In this document: positions 55,270-64,000 of the stretch, piece after piece | Layout of the letters: each line of letters begins with the position of its first letter | Position numbering within the stretch: the first letter of the stretch is position 1 | Source: Rhodococcus sp. 105337 | GTDB taxonomy: Bacteria > Actinomycetota > Actinomycetes > Mycobacteriales > Mycobacteriaceae | DNA length: 64,000 bases | Reading direction: 5' to 3' | Assembly (NCBI RefSeq): GCF_012844225.1 | Contig: NZ_JABAGQ010000005.1 | Span: 1-64,000, forward strand | Made by a program: the position numbers and the translations under genes | The notes under the pieces: model-generated | Told to the model about the DNA's origin: nothing | What the model saw: the letters and a program-made list of their open reading frames with translations, nothing else | Database searches by the model: none

Positions 55270-57198
55270 TTACGGGTGCAGCGTAACCGCGTCGCCGTCG
55301 ACGGTGACGAAGCCGTTCTGGAAGTTCTGCTGGACACCGCGTCCACCCTCGGCCGGGAACTCGTCGCCGACGGGATAGCCCAGGCGGCCGTTCTCGGCAC
55401 CCTCCGCGGACCACGCGTCGAGGACCTTGCCGCGCACGGGCCACGCGCCGGTGGGCTGGCTCCAGTAGATGCGGCCGTTCTCGAAGTCGGCGACGCGGCC
55501 GTTGTCCTTGACGACCTGCTCGCTCGAGATCGGGAACCCGAGCACTCCGCCCTCGTAGCCGAGCTGACCGTACTTGTCCATGATCATGCCCTGGACCGCG
55601 TGCGCGCCGGTCTGCTCCGACCAGTACATCGCCCCGATCTCGAAGCCCTGCACGACGCCGCGACCGTCCGGGGTTCGCGCCTCGTCGAGGACCGGGTAAC
55701 CGAGAGGGCCACCTTCCCAGCCCTGGCGCTTCCACTCTTCGAAGATCGCGCCCCGCACCGGGCGCGCGCCGTGTTCGGGAGTCCAGTAGATCGCGCCGTT
55801 GCGGAAGTGGTTGTACCGGCCGCGCCCGTCCGCGGTGCCGCGTTCCTCGGTGACCGGGTAGCCGAGCGCTCCCGCGGGTCCGCCGCTGCCCTGGTAGAGA
55901 CCGCCGATCGCGCCGGCGACCGGGACGGTCACTCCGTCGGACGAGAAGACCCGCCCGAAGCGGAAGTCCTGCACGGTGCCACCGGCAACCGGGTATTCGG
56001 CGGTGAGGCAGTCGCCCAGCCACGGGCCGGCACCGGCAACGTCTGCGATGGCTCCGGCAGGCGCGCACGCCGGCTTCTCCACCTCGACACCGAGTGTGTT
56101 CGCGAGCTGCGGCCACAACTGGTGCAGCTCGAATTCCCAGTACTTCCACGTGTGGGTGCCGGAGGGCCGGTACACGATCTGCGCCGGGATACCGGTCTTC
56201 TTCAGCTTCGTCGCGAACGCCTGGGACGTCAGGCGCGACAAGATTTCGAGGCCCATGCCCGCGTAGTTGGTACTGACGCCGGGAACGCTCGACGGGTCGT
56301 CGTACGGACCGGCACTGCCGCTTCCGCTCGACACGTACAGGCTCACGCCTCGCAGCTTGTCGGCGAGGAGATACGGGTCGTGCGCCTCCCAGCCCTCGCC
56401 GCCGGGTTCACCCCACATCGCCTCCGAGTCGAACCCACCCGCATCCTGCATCGCGTAGTGGATGGCCTCGGGCATGCCGAGGGTCGTGGTGGTGAGGATG
56501 CCCGACAGCGATGCGGCGAACTGCGCGAAACCGGGGTTGCGCGCCGGGAGGAACATCGCGGCCGTGCCGCCCATCGAGAGGCCGACGACACCGCGCTTGT
56601 CCGTGCTGCGCCAGTCCTTCTCGAGGATCGGTGGGAGTTCCTTCGTCAGGAACGTCTCCCACTTGTAGTTCTGGCCGTTGTTCTGGTCCACCCAGTCCGA
56701 GTAGAAGCTGGACTGGCCACCGACCGGAAGGACGACGTTGACGTTCTTGTCGGCGAAGAACGCCTCGGCGTCCGTTTCGAGCGTCCAGCCGCTCTGGTCG
56801 TCGCGGGCGCGCATCCCGTCGAGCATGAACACGGACGGAAAGCGCTTCTCCGGCGCGATGTTCCAGTCGCGGGCGAGGAGCATCTGCACCTGGATGGGCG
56901 TTCCCATCGACGGGGAGTCGATCCACAGCGCCACGCGGCGGTCCGTGAGCCAGTCGACCGCACGCACCGTCGCACCCGACTGGTTCTGGCCGACAGGGTC
57001 GGCTTGGGTCGCGAGAGGTTGCGCGGAAGCGACCGGCACCGTGGTCATCCCGGCTGCGAGCGGTGCCACGAGCGCGGCTGCGAGCAGCCCGAGTGCACGC
57101 CGCTTCCCGCGTCCCACCGAACGTGTGCCGCTGCTCTCGGATCGTGCGCTGCCGCCCGATCTGCTCCGGTGACCGCCAAGCTGGGTTCGCATCTGCAT
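55270..57198 (-). CDS. antigen 85-type mycolyltransferase with C-terminal LGFP repeats
   Basis: A 642-residue secreted enzyme. The signal region RRALGLLAAALVAPLAAGMTTVPVASAQ precedes an antigen 85 domain (FMLDGMRARDD, GGQSSFYSDW, nucleophile motif VVGLSMGGTAAM, His motif GTHTWKYWEFEL) that attaches mycolates to trehalose or arabinogalactan. From about residue 400 the protein carries LGFP-type repeats (GALGYPVTEE, GPLGYPVLDE, GVLGFPISSE, GRLGYPVGDE), which are thought to hold proteins in the cell wall. This resembles corynebacterial PS1/Cop1-type mycolyltransferases and is longer than mycobacterial Ag85. Start: AGGAAGC before ATG 57198. Confidence 0.92.
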   Translation of the reverse strand: MQMRTQLGGHRSRSGGSARSESSGTRSVGRGKRRALGLLAAALVAPLAAGMTTVPVASAQPLATQADPVGQNQSGATVRAVDWLTDRRVALWIDSPSMGTPIQVQMLLARDWNIAPEKRFPSVFMLDGMRARDDQSGWTLETDAEAFFADKNVNVVLPVGGQSSFYSDWVDQNNGQNYKWETFLTKELPPILEKDWRSTDKRGVVGLSMGGTAAMFLPARNPGFAQFAASLSGILTTTTLGMPEAIHYAMQDAGGFDSEAMWGEPGGEGWEAHDPYLLADKLRGVSLYVSSGSGSAGPYDDPSSVPGVSTNYAGMGLEILSRLTSQAFATKLKKTGIPAQIVYRPSGTHTWKYWEFELHQLWPQLANTLGVEVEKPACAPAGAIADVAGAGPWLGDCLTAEYPVAGGTVQDFRFGRVFSSDGVTVPVAGAIGGLYQGSGGPAGALGYPVTEERGTADGRGRYNHFRNGAIYWTPEHGARPVRGAIFEEWKRQGWEGGPLGYPVLDEARTPDGRGVVQGFEIGAMYWSEQTGAHAVQGMIMDKYGQLGYEGGVLGFPISSEQVVKDNGRVADFENGRIYWSQPTGAWPVRGKVLDAWSAEGAENGRLGYPVGDEFPAEGGRGVQQNFQNGFVTVDGDAVTLHP

Positions 57199-57342
57199 CG
57201 CTCGCTTCCTGCGTTACCGGGCGCCCACACACGGGCGCTGCTGTGCCGGATGTCCCCCGTCCCGAACCTTGTTTGTACACGTAGGAGAGCCGGTCGCGGG
57301 GGTGCCGCGCTGTGACTGATGGGAAAATTGTTACAGAGAACG

Positions 57343-57380
57343 CAGCGCCGCCCACCACCGAACGGTGGTGGGCGGCGCTG
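57343..57380 (-). terminator. terminator after the second mycolyltransferase gene
   Basis: A perfect 17-bp stem (57343-57359 with 57364-57380) closes a GAAC tetraloop; on the minus strand a T-rich run (CAATTTTC) follows about 20 bases later. It lies 33 bases beyond the stop of the gene at 57413-58423, so that gene and the LGFP gene are probably separate transcripts. Confidence 0.8.
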
Positions 57381-57412
57381 TGAGGAGCAGTGCTACCGGA
57401 TCTCTAGGGAGA

Positions 57413-58423
57413 TCAGAAGGCGTTGAGCGCCTCGAGGATCTGCGGGCGAGCCTTCCACAGCTCGTCTTCCCAGTACTTCCATGCGTGGGTGCCACGCGAC
57501 GGGAACTCGAAGGTGGCGGGGATACCGAGCGCGGCCAGCTTGACCTGGAATGCGCGGGTCTGGACCAGCGACAGTGCCTCGAGGCCCATTGCGTTCGCCG
57601 TGTTGTAGAAGCCGACGAAGCCCTCCGGGTTGTCGTGCTGGCCGGGCAGGCCGCTCGCTGCGGAGATGTAGAGGGACAGGCCCTCGAGCTTCGGAGCGAA
57701 CACGAACGGGTCGTTACGCAGCCACGACGGGCTCCACGGCGGGCCCCACATCGCGTCGACGTTGAAGCGGCCGGCGTCGAGCATCGCGATACGGATGGCC
57801 TCACGCATGCCGGGAGCCGACAGGTTCAGGTAGCCCGACAGCGACGACGCGAACTTGAACTGGTCGCGGTGGTAGGCAGCCAGCGTCAGAGCGGCCGAGC
57901 CACCCATCGACAGGCCGAGGATGCCGTTGTTGCTGCGCGACACGCCACGGGTGGCGAGGTAGTCGGGCAGCTGCTGGGTCAGGAACGTCTCCCACTTGTA
58001 GGTGATCTCCTGGCTGTTGAGATTGCTGGGCGAGTACCAGTCGGTGTAGAAGCTCGCCTGGCCGCCGACCGGCATGACCAAGCTGACGTTGTCGTTGCCG
58101 AACTGCTGGAGAGCATTCGTCTCGAAGGTCCACGCGTTGGCGTCGTCGCGGGCGCGCAATCCGTCGAGCATGTAGAGAGCCGCATCACCGCCACGGGCTG
58201 CCCACTGGATCTGAACCTTGATCGGGCCCATGTCGGAATCGACGAAGACCTCTTCGAATCCTCCGGCCGGTGCGCGGTGCGAGACCGGTGCACTCTGGGC
58301 CGGTGCGGCGACAGCCGCGGAGGTTCCGGCAACACCGGCGGCAACGGGCAATACCAGCGCCACGGCGGCGGTGCCGAGCAGGCGCCGACGAAGGCCCTGC
58401 GACAACCTGGGGACAAAACGCAT
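57413..58423 (-). CDS. antigen 85-type mycolyltransferase (FbpA-like)
   Basis: A 336-residue secreted mycolyltransferase. The signal peptide (RRRLLGTAAVALVLPVAAGVAG...AVAAPAQ) precedes YMLDGLRARDDANAW, the oxyanion region GGQASFYTDW, the nucleophile motif ILGLSMGGSAAL, and the catalytic-His motif GTHAWKYWEDEL. It is the length of mycobacterial Ag85A-C and sits in the same place relative to aftB, so it is the best candidate for the main trehalose/arabinogalactan mycolyltransferase. ATG 58423 is chosen, with AGTGAG eight bases ahead; TTG 58429 is possible. Confidence 0.92.
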   Translation of the reverse strand: MRFVPRLSQGLRRRLLGTAAVALVLPVAAGVAGTSAAVAAPAQSAPVSHRAPAGGFEEVFVDSDMGPIKVQIQWAARGGDAALYMLDGLRARDDANAWTFETNALQQFGNDNVSLVMPVGGQASFYTDWYSPSNLNSQEITYKWETFLTQQLPDYLATRGVSRSNNGILGLSMGGSAALTLAAYHRDQFKFASSLSGYLNLSAPGMREAIRIAMLDAGRFNVDAMWGPPWSPSWLRNDPFVFAPKLEGLSLYISAASGLPGQHDNPEGFVGFYNTANAMGLEALSLVQTRAFQVKLAALGIPATFEFPSRGTHAWKYWEDELWKARPQILEALNAF

Positions 58424-58678
58424 GAACAATGCTCACTTTCTCGATCAGCGGCGTCCGCGTTCGCGTCCCCCGTGAATACCCGGCGTTCGACGACCGGCGG
58501 GCGGTCGCCACAAGTCACACTGCGGTCAAGACTGTAAAGGATGGCGTGATCTCTGACAAACCCCGATTTCTGAGGTCGTGGGCTTGCGCAGACCGACGTG
58601 CCGCGGCGACCGTTCTCGCCGTTATCCGACCGTAATATGCCGTGATACTAGCGAGACCTGAAGTTCAAGCCAACTCGG

Positions 58679-60631
58679 TCATCCACCCGCGGACGGCATC
58701 GGCAGGTCGCACCGCTGGATCTCGTACTCCGGTACCCGGTCGATCCGGTATCCCGCGTACTCGAATGCGTTCCGCAGATTCCGCTTGAACAGCGGCCAGG
58801 TCAGCTCGGCACCGGACGAATCCAGCAACTCGCGCGTCTCGGGGCACGTGAGCGCGAGCTTGGCCATCGCCACCCACTCTTCGTCGAGGTAGCCCGGCAG
58901 CCAGGGATAGACGTCGACCACTCCCGACTCGGCCACCACCCAGTCCGGATACAGGATCTTGTCGTGCCCGATCCGGCCGTCTTCGAGCCGTTCGGTGTGT
59001 GCCGCGAGCGGATAGGCCAGGCCCATCTGATCGACCACCCGAACATCCAGCCCGACATTCATGCTCGTCATGCCCAGGTTCAGAAAAAAGACCGTGTGCC
59101 CCGCTCCGCCCGGCGGAATGGGTTCCGGGGGCGGGACGACGTCCCAGGCGTCGTACGACGGCGTGGGCAGCAGCAGGCCCCCGTTCGGCGTCTCGGCGAT
59201 CGTGGAGACCATCGCGCGCATCCGCGGGTAGTCGAGGTAGTCCTCGGCGCGGATCGGGTGGAGGTGCCCGGTGTTGAGCGAGTAGAACGCCCGCTCGTCG
59301 ACGATGCCCGATCGGCCGACTACCGCACCCTCCGGCATGCCGGTCGTGTTCGACGCGAACAGCGCCCACACCACCGTGCCGACCCAGAGCACCGCGACCG
59401 CGCCGGCCACGCGGGTCCGGGGATTGTTTCCGAGTTCGGACCGGTCGGGGACCCGGAGCGGGATCACCGCTACCGGCAGCAGCAGGCAGAACAGGGGCGG
59501 GAGCAGCACGCGGCCGTGCATGAAGTCGCCGCCTACGCGCAGTGAATACAGCAGGAGCAGGACACCGGACAGGACCATCAGCACGACCACGGCGGTGGGC
59601 GTGCGCAGTACTCGTTGTCCCGCCGTCAGCAGGGTGCGCACGTCGGTTCCCTTCGACAGGAACCTTTCACGGTTGCCGGCAACACCGGTACCGCGACCGC
59701 TGGACAGCATCACCGCGACGGTCACCGTGACGAGGAACAACAGCGGCAGCCACAGCAGATACGGCACGACCAGGTTGCCGAGGTAGTCGAAGCCCTGTGT
59801 CCACTTCGCGCCGCCCGCGTCCTTGGAGACCGCGGTGTTCGGGTACGGCAGGCCGTAGTAGCCCATTCGCCAGATCTGGTAGACCACCGGCACCAGACCC
59901 GCGACCGCGACCATCGCAGCGCGGATCCGCCAGGTCAGGCCGTCCGCGAGGAAGAGCAGAGCGAGGGTCAGACCCGCGACGATCGCCAATTCGGGGCGCA
60001 CCAGCGGACCGAGCCCGGCGACGAACGCCGTGCCCAGGATCCCCACGGTCCCCGGGAGAGGCCGCTTCCCGGCGGGATCGGGCGTTGCCCACCGGACCAT
60101 GAGCAGCCACACCAGCGCGAGCCAGCAGATCACCAGGCAGGTCTCGAGTCCGGATGTCGCGAAGTCCCGGGCCGGCGGCACCGCGATGTAGACGAGCACA
60201 CCGGCGGGCAACAGCAGAACCGTGCCGGTCGCGGCACGCATGCGCCACCGGTACAACCGCGCCGCGCCGAGCATCGCCAGGACCACCGCGGTCGTCGAGA
60301 GCACCAGCGCGAGGCCGAGTACGACGTACTCGAGGCGGATGCCGGTGAGCCATCCGGCGCCGTAGACGATGTACGTCCATGCCGTGGAGGTGTTCGCCTC
60401 GACGCGTTCCCCGGCGTTGAACACCGGTCCGTATCCGGCCAGCAGGTTGCGCACCGTACGCAGGACGATCAGGCCGTCGTCGGCGATCCAGCGGCGGTCC
60501 CACGCGCCCCAGAACATCAGGAGTGCCGAGAGGGCCACTCCCCCGGCGAACACTCCGCGTGCGACACCGCGAGGCAGGCCGGGTCGGTTGGTGCCCGCTC
60601 GGCCTGCCGCGTTGTCGTCGACGTCGTTCAC
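58679..60631 (-). CDS. aftB: terminal beta-(1,2)-arabinofuranosyltransferase AftB
   Basis: A 650-residue GT-C membrane enzyme that caps arabinan chains with beta-1,2-linked arabinofuranose, the sites later mycolylated. The first periplasmic loop holds the acidic motif WIADDGLIVLRTVRNLLAG and NAGERVEANTSTAWTY. About ten helices precede a soluble C-terminal domain (DEWV-like EEWVAMAKLALTCPETRELL, RCDLP at the end). Start GTG 60631 lies five bases after the ubiA stop; GTG 60655 would overlap ubiA. Gene order matches M. tuberculosis Rv3805c-Rv3806c. Confidence 0.93.
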   Translation of the reverse strand: MNDVDDNAAGRAGTNRPGLPRGVARGVFAGGVALSALLMFWGAWDRRWIADDGLIVLRTVRNLLAGYGPVFNAGERVEANTSTAWTYIVYGAGWLTGIRLEYVVLGLALVLSTTAVVLAMLGAARLYRWRMRAATGTVLLLPAGVLVYIAVPPARDFATSGLETCLVICWLALVWLLMVRWATPDPAGKRPLPGTVGILGTAFVAGLGPLVRPELAIVAGLTLALLFLADGLTWRIRAAMVAVAGLVPVVYQIWRMGYYGLPYPNTAVSKDAGGAKWTQGFDYLGNLVVPYLLWLPLLFLVTVTVAVMLSSGRGTGVAGNRERFLSKGTDVRTLLTAGQRVLRTPTAVVVLMVLSGVLLLLYSLRVGGDFMHGRVLLPPLFCLLLPVAVIPLRVPDRSELGNNPRTRVAGAVAVLWVGTVVWALFASNTTGMPEGAVVGRSGIVDERAFYSLNTGHLHPIRAEDYLDYPRMRAMVSTIAETPNGGLLLPTPSYDAWDVVPPPEPIPPGGAGHTVFFLNLGMTSMNVGLDVRVVDQMGLAYPLAAHTERLEDGRIGHDKILYPDWVVAESGVVDVYPWLPGYLDEEWVAMAKLALTCPETRELLDSSGAELTWPLFKRNLRNAFEYAGYRIDRVPEYEIQRCDLPMPSAGG

Positions 60632-60635
60632 GACG

Positions 60636-61541
60636 TCAGAAGAGGTAGACAGCACCGCCGACCACCAGGATCCAGGCAACCGCGAGGAACTGCAGCACAC
60701 GGTCCTTCAAAGCGATCTCTTCCGGCTCCCCGGCTTCGCCACCGTCCACGTCCACCGCGTACCGGAGGATCGCGACGACGAACGGCACCATCGAGATGGC
60801 GTACCAGTTCGAGTCCGCGCGGTTGTCCTGCTCGAACGCCCACAGGCCGTAGCAGATCACGACGGCGGTCGCGGCCACGGTCCACACGAACCGCAGGTAG
60901 GTCTCGGTGTAGTACTCGAGCGACTTGCGGATCTTGGCTCCGGTGCGGGTCGCGAGACGGAGTTCGGCGTAGCGCTTACCTGCCGCCATGAACAGCGATC
61001 CGAACGCCATGATCAGCAGGAACCACTGCGACAGCGGGATCTCCGCCGCGACACCGCCCGCGATCGCCCGGATCAGGAATCCCGACGAGACGATGCAGAT
61101 GTCGAGCACGGCCTGATGCTTCAGCCCGAAGCAGTACGCGAGCTGGATGCCGATGTAGACGGCCATGACCACCGCGAGCTGCCAGTTCGCGAGGAACGAC
61201 AGCAGGATCGAAGCGACCAGGAGGCCCACCGCGATCATGTAGGCGAGTCGTATCGGCAGGATGCCGGCGGCGATCGGCCGGAAACGCTTCGTGGGGTGCG
61301 CACGGTCGGCTTCGACGTCGAGCGCGTCGTTGACCAGGTAGATGCCGGACGCTGCCATGCAGAACACGACGAACGCGAGCGCGACCGGCAACAGCACGTC
61401 GAGCTGGGTGACCGATCCCGCAGCCATCGGTGCCGCGAGCACCAGGACGTTCTTCACCCACTGCCGCGGGCGCATCGCCTTGACGATCCCCGCGGGCAGG
61501 GTCTTCGGGGCCTCCTTGACGGCGGCCGGTTCCTCGCTCAT
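60636..61541 (-). CDS. ubiA: decaprenyl-phosphate phosphoribosyltransferase (DPPR synthase, UbiA family)
   Basis: A 301-residue UbiA-superfamily membrane enzyme that joins decaprenyl phosphate and phosphoribosyl pyrophosphate, the first committed step to decaprenylphosphoryl-arabinose. It has nine predicted helices, the first metal motif YLVNDALDVEADRAHPTKRFRPI, and the second region GKRYAELRLATR. Start ATG 61541 follows GGAGAG and overlaps the PAP2 stop by four bases (ATGA). The much longer upstream open frame is antisense or out-of-phase noise within PAP2. Confidence 0.95.
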   Translation of the reverse strand: MSEEPAAVKEAPKTLPAGIVKAMRPRQWVKNVLVLAAPMAAGSVTQLDVLLPVALAFVVFCMAASGIYLVNDALDVEADRAHPTKRFRPIAAGILPIRLAYMIAVGLLVASILLSFLANWQLAVVMAVYIGIQLAYCFGLKHQAVLDICIVSSGFLIRAIAGGVAAEIPLSQWFLLIMAFGSLFMAAGKRYAELRLATRTGAKIRKSLEYYTETYLRFVWTVAATAVVICYGLWAFEQDNRADSNWYAISMVPFVVAILRYAVDVDGGEAGEPEEIALKDRVLQFLAVAWILVVGGAVYLF

Positions 61542-62116
61542 CGCTCTCCAAACTTCTTCTCTGCCCGCACCACGACGGCGGCGGACGCCGCACCCAGTGC
61601 CGCGCCGGCCAGGACGTCCGTCGGATAGTGCACGCCGAGAACGAGGCGCGACAGCAGCATGGGCGGCACGAGCACCGCGGGAAAGGGTAGCCCGGTGACT
61701 CGGGCGAGCAGCACGGCAGCCGCGGTCGTGGAGGTCGCGTGCGACGACGGGAAACTCAGCCTGCTCGGCGTCGACACGTTGACCTGCACCGACGGGTCGG
61801 ACGGCCGACGACGGCGCACCACCCGCTTGATGACGATCGAAGCGGCGTGCGCACCGACGGCACCGACGGCGACGCCGGCCCACTGACGGCGGCGCTTGCG
61901 GTCGACCACGGCTCCGAGTCCGCCGACGGCGACCCAGCCGAGCGCGTGCTCACCGAAGTGCGACAGACCGCGCGCAGCGGAGATGGCGCCCGGAGTGCTG
62001 CCGACGGCAGCCTGCACGGTCTGCAGGATCCGTATCTCGGTGTCGGTGCTCTTCCAACGACCTGTGCGAGCGCACTCGGCCGGATTCGTCTCGCTAGTTA
62101 CCGGCGCCGAAGACAC
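61538..62116 (-). CDS. PAP2-family phosphatase (decaprenylphosphoryl-5-phosphoribose phosphatase candidate)
   Basis: A 192-residue PAP2 membrane protein with all three motifs: KRVVRRRRPS (K-x6-RP), FPSSHATST (PSGH-like), and SRLVLGVHYPTDVLAGAALG (SR-x5-H-x3-D). Its place between ubiA and glfT2 matches M. tuberculosis Rv3807c, which is proposed to remove the 5-phosphate from decaprenylphosphoryl phosphoribose. GTG 62116 is the start, overlapping the glfT2 end by 23 bases; it also overlaps ubiA, so the three genes are translationally linked. Confidence 0.92.
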   Translation of the reverse strand: MSSAPVTSETNPAECARTGRWKSTDTEIRILQTVQAAVGSTPGAISAARGLSHFGEHALGWVAVGGLGAVVDRKRRRQWAGVAVGAVGAHAASIVIKRVVRRRRPSDPSVQVNVSTPSRLSFPSSHATSTTAAAVLLARVTGLPFPAVLVPPMLLSRLVLGVHYPTDVLAGAALGAASAAVVVRAEKKFGER

Positions 62117-63983
62117 GCTCCCACTCCTCCTTGCTGGTCAGGGCGGGAACCGCGTCCCGGTACCGCTTCTTCATTTCGGGGAACCGGCGCGCAAGTTCAC
62201 GGCGCAGGCGAAGCGCCTCGGTCAGCAGGGCCTGAGCCTGTGCTCGGTCGCGCTTACGGTAGACGACGCCCCGGCCGTCCGCGGTGGTGACGGTCACACC
62301 GTCGACCTGGGACAGCAGGAACCAGCGCGCATCGATCGTGGGCACGTTGAGCTGGGGACGGCTGTGGTGCTCGGCGTTCTCCGGACGGAAATTGTGCAGC
62401 ACACCCTTGGCGAGACGCTTGACCTTCGCGGCCGCGCCTTCGGGGATTCCGACCGCGCCGACCTCGGCTCCCGACGCCATCGGCAACTCTGTCGACGACG
62501 GCAGCACCACTGCGTCGGAGAAGTTCTTCCGCAGCGCGTGCACCTCACCGAGGGCGCGGGGCAACAGGTCGAAGAGCTGCTCCGGGCCGGCCAGGAAGTC
62601 TTCGATCGCCTTGTTCTGGATCGCGACCGTGGAGTACTCGAGGCACACCAGGTGCTTGACCGTGGCCTTGACCGTGTCCAGCACCAGGGCCTTGGAGTCG
62701 CCGTCCATGTGCATTGCGGCGACGACCAGTCGGTTGCGCAGGTGGAAGTACGCCTGCCAGTCGATGGCGTCGTCCTTGTCGCTCCATGCCATGTGCCAGA
62801 TCGCGGCACCGGGCATGGTGACCGTCGGATAGCCGGCGGCGCGGGCGCGCAGCCCGTACTCGGCGTCGTCCCACTTGATGAACAACGGCAGTGGCTGCCC
62901 GATGTCCTCCGCGACGACCCGCGGGATCATGCACATCCACCAGCCGTTGAAGTCGACATCGATGCGCCGGTGCAGCAGCTTCGAGTTCTCGCGGTCGTGC
63001 AACGGCTTGGTCGCGAAGTCGTGGTCGTATTCCACGTTCGGAGCGGCACTCCACATGAAGTTCGCCCGGTTGATGACCTCGCCCATGGTGTGCAGGTGGC
63101 TACGTTCCTGCAGGTTGAGCATCTGGCCGCCGACGAGCATCGGCTTCTTCGCGAAGCGCGACAATGCCAGCGCGCGCAGCACCGAGTCGGGTTCGATCTC
63201 GATGTCGTCGTCCATGAACAGGATGAACGGCGAGTCGGTGGTCTTCAGCGCCTCGTACATGATGCGGCTGTAACCACCGGAACCACCGAGGTTGCCCTGG
63301 TCGTGGATGACGAGCCGGTCGCCGAACGGTGCGGCTGCCTCGGCGAAATCCGGTTCGTCACGAACCTTGCGGGTGCCCTGGTCCGGAATGATCACGGCGT
63401 CGACGACATCCATGACCAGCGGGTCGGACGCGAGCGCCCGCAGTGCCTTCACACAGTCGGCGGGCCGGTTGAACGTCGGGATACCGACAGCGACGGACGC
63501 GCGGCCTTCGGCCTCCACCGGCGAGTACCAGCCCGCGGAGTGCAGCGTGACCTCGGTGTCGGTCGTGATGTCGAACCAGATCCAGCCGCCGTCCTCGAAC
63601 GGACCGAGATCGGTCTCGAGTTCGACGACGACCTTGTCGCCGGAGAACTCACTGCCGGTGACGTGGATGCGACTCGCGTCGGCCTTGCTGCGGTAGATGT
63701 CGATGCGGCCGTGGCCGGTCAGCTCGAGGCGCAGCACCACCGCCGGCAGTGTGCTCCAGCGCCGCCAGTAGCTTGCCGGGAACGCGTTGAAATAGGTGCA
63801 CAGCGACACCTCCGACTCGGCGCCGACGGTCAGGGCCGTGCGGGTCGTGGCGTGGGCACGACGGGCATTCGTCGGCGACTCCTCGAGGTACAGGGTGCGC
63901 ACGTCGAGGGGTTCACCCGGCCGGGGCAGGATGATCCGCTGGAGAAGGGTCTTACCGAGCAGGCCCGGTTCGCTGATGCTCAC
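62094..63983 (-). CDS. glfT2: galactofuranosyltransferase GlfT2
   Basis: A 629-residue polymerase that extends galactan with alternating beta-1,5 and beta-1,6 galactofuranose. An N-terminal beta-sandwich (FPASYWRRWSTLPAV) precedes a GT-A domain with VGIPTFNRPADC, NLGGSGGYSRIMYE and the metal motif MDDDIEIEPDS, the acceptor segments NGWWMCMIP and KWDDAEYGLRARAAG, and the catalytic His region IWHMAWSDKDDAIDW. The helical C-terminus follows. The start is GTG 63983. In M. tuberculosis the gene upstream is glf (UDP-galactopyranose mutase), which would lie beyond the right edge; the last 17 bases are too few to tell. Confidence 0.96.
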   Translation of the reverse strand: MSISEPGLLGKTLLQRIILPRPGEPLDVRTLYLEESPTNARRAHATTRTALTVGAESEVSLCTYFNAFPASYWRRWSTLPAVVLRLELTGHGRIDIYRSKADASRIHVTGSEFSGDKVVVELETDLGPFEDGGWIWFDITTDTEVTLHSAGWYSPVEAEGRASVAVGIPTFNRPADCVKALRALASDPLVMDVVDAVIIPDQGTRKVRDEPDFAEAAAPFGDRLVIHDQGNLGGSGGYSRIMYEALKTTDSPFILFMDDDIEIEPDSVLRALALSRFAKKPMLVGGQMLNLQERSHLHTMGEVINRANFMWSAAPNVEYDHDFATKPLHDRENSKLLHRRIDVDFNGWWMCMIPRVVAEDIGQPLPLFIKWDDAEYGLRARAAGYPTVTMPGAAIWHMAWSDKDDAIDWQAYFHLRNRLVVAAMHMDGDSKALVLDTVKATVKHLVCLEYSTVAIQNKAIEDFLAGPEQLFDLLPRALGEVHALRKNFSDAVVLPSSTELPMASGAEVGAVGIPEGAAAKVKRLAKGVLHNFRPENAEHHSRPQLNVPTIDARWFLLSQVDGVTVTTADGRGVVYRKRDRAQAQALLTEALRLRRELARRFPEMKKRYRDAVPALTSKEEWERVFGAGN

Positions 63984-64000
63984 GACGCGTCACCCGCGAT

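Noticed and set aside
60655-61883. Longer starts for ubiA and aftB
   Set aside because: The extra residues run through the coding part of neighbouring genes. The chosen starts have ribosome sites or tight gene coupling.

Overview
This window comes from a high-GC actinobacterium that makes mycolic acids, most likely Rhodococcus or a close relative (Nocardiaceae). The basis is gene content and order: most of it matches the Mycobacterium tuberculosis Rv3772-Rv3808c region (hisC2, Bpa, wzt/glfT1/wzm, GtrA, dprE1/dprE2, aftA, emb, accD4-pks13-fadD32, Culp6, antigen-85 proteins, aftB, ubiA, PAP2, glfT2). There are only two emb genes, and one mycolyltransferase carries LGFP repeats. The species is not determined.

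Left edge (1-6.3 kb): the leader of an rRNA operon points out of the window to the left. It is followed by an orphan C5-cytosine methyltransferase with a Vsr mismatch endonuclease, a tiny membrane-protein ORF, two coupled acyl-CoA dehydrogenases, an LLM-class oxidoreductase, and tRNA-Arg(ACG) and tRNA-Ser(GCT).

Middle-left (6.3-15.3 kb): this is a mixed housekeeping stretch. It holds an alpha/beta hydrolase with an altered nucleophile elbow, a HisC-type aminotransferase, a secreted 5'-nucleotidase-fold protein lacking expected metal ligands, an antigen-85-like esterase, a flavodoxin-like protein, a PAP2-like membrane protein, tRNA-Ser(TGA), a MarR regulator, a quinone oxidoreductase and a class-V aminotransferase-fold protein without its PLP lysine.

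Galactan block (15.4-28.4 kb): the proteasome activator Bpa is followed by the galactan-export ATPase (wzt) and GlfT1, then a FadD acyl-CoA ligase and an unknown gene, then the permease (wzm). Next come a GT-C membrane glycosyltransferase, a second GlfT2-family galactofuranosyltransferase, and rmlB/rmlA/rmlC for the dTDP-rhamnose of the linker. An AbiEi/DUF559 gene sits between two copies of a hairpin repeat.

Arabinan block (28.4-44.4 kb): GtrA, a VOC protein, dprE1-dprE2-aftA (decaprenylphosphoryl-arabinose synthesis and arabinan priming), a DoxX-like protein, an FAD/Fe-S oxidoreductase, two tandem Emb arabinosyltransferases and a TetR regulator.

Mycolate block (44.5-64 kb, all minus strand): accD4, pks13 and fadD32 perform mycolate condensation. 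Then come a Culp6-type cutinase, a DUF732 lipoprotein, two mycolyltransferases, aftB, ubiA (DPPR synthase), PAP2 (DPPR phosphatase) and glfT2, which runs to the right edge. Together these genes build, export, arabinosylate and mycolylate the cell-wall arabinogalactan.
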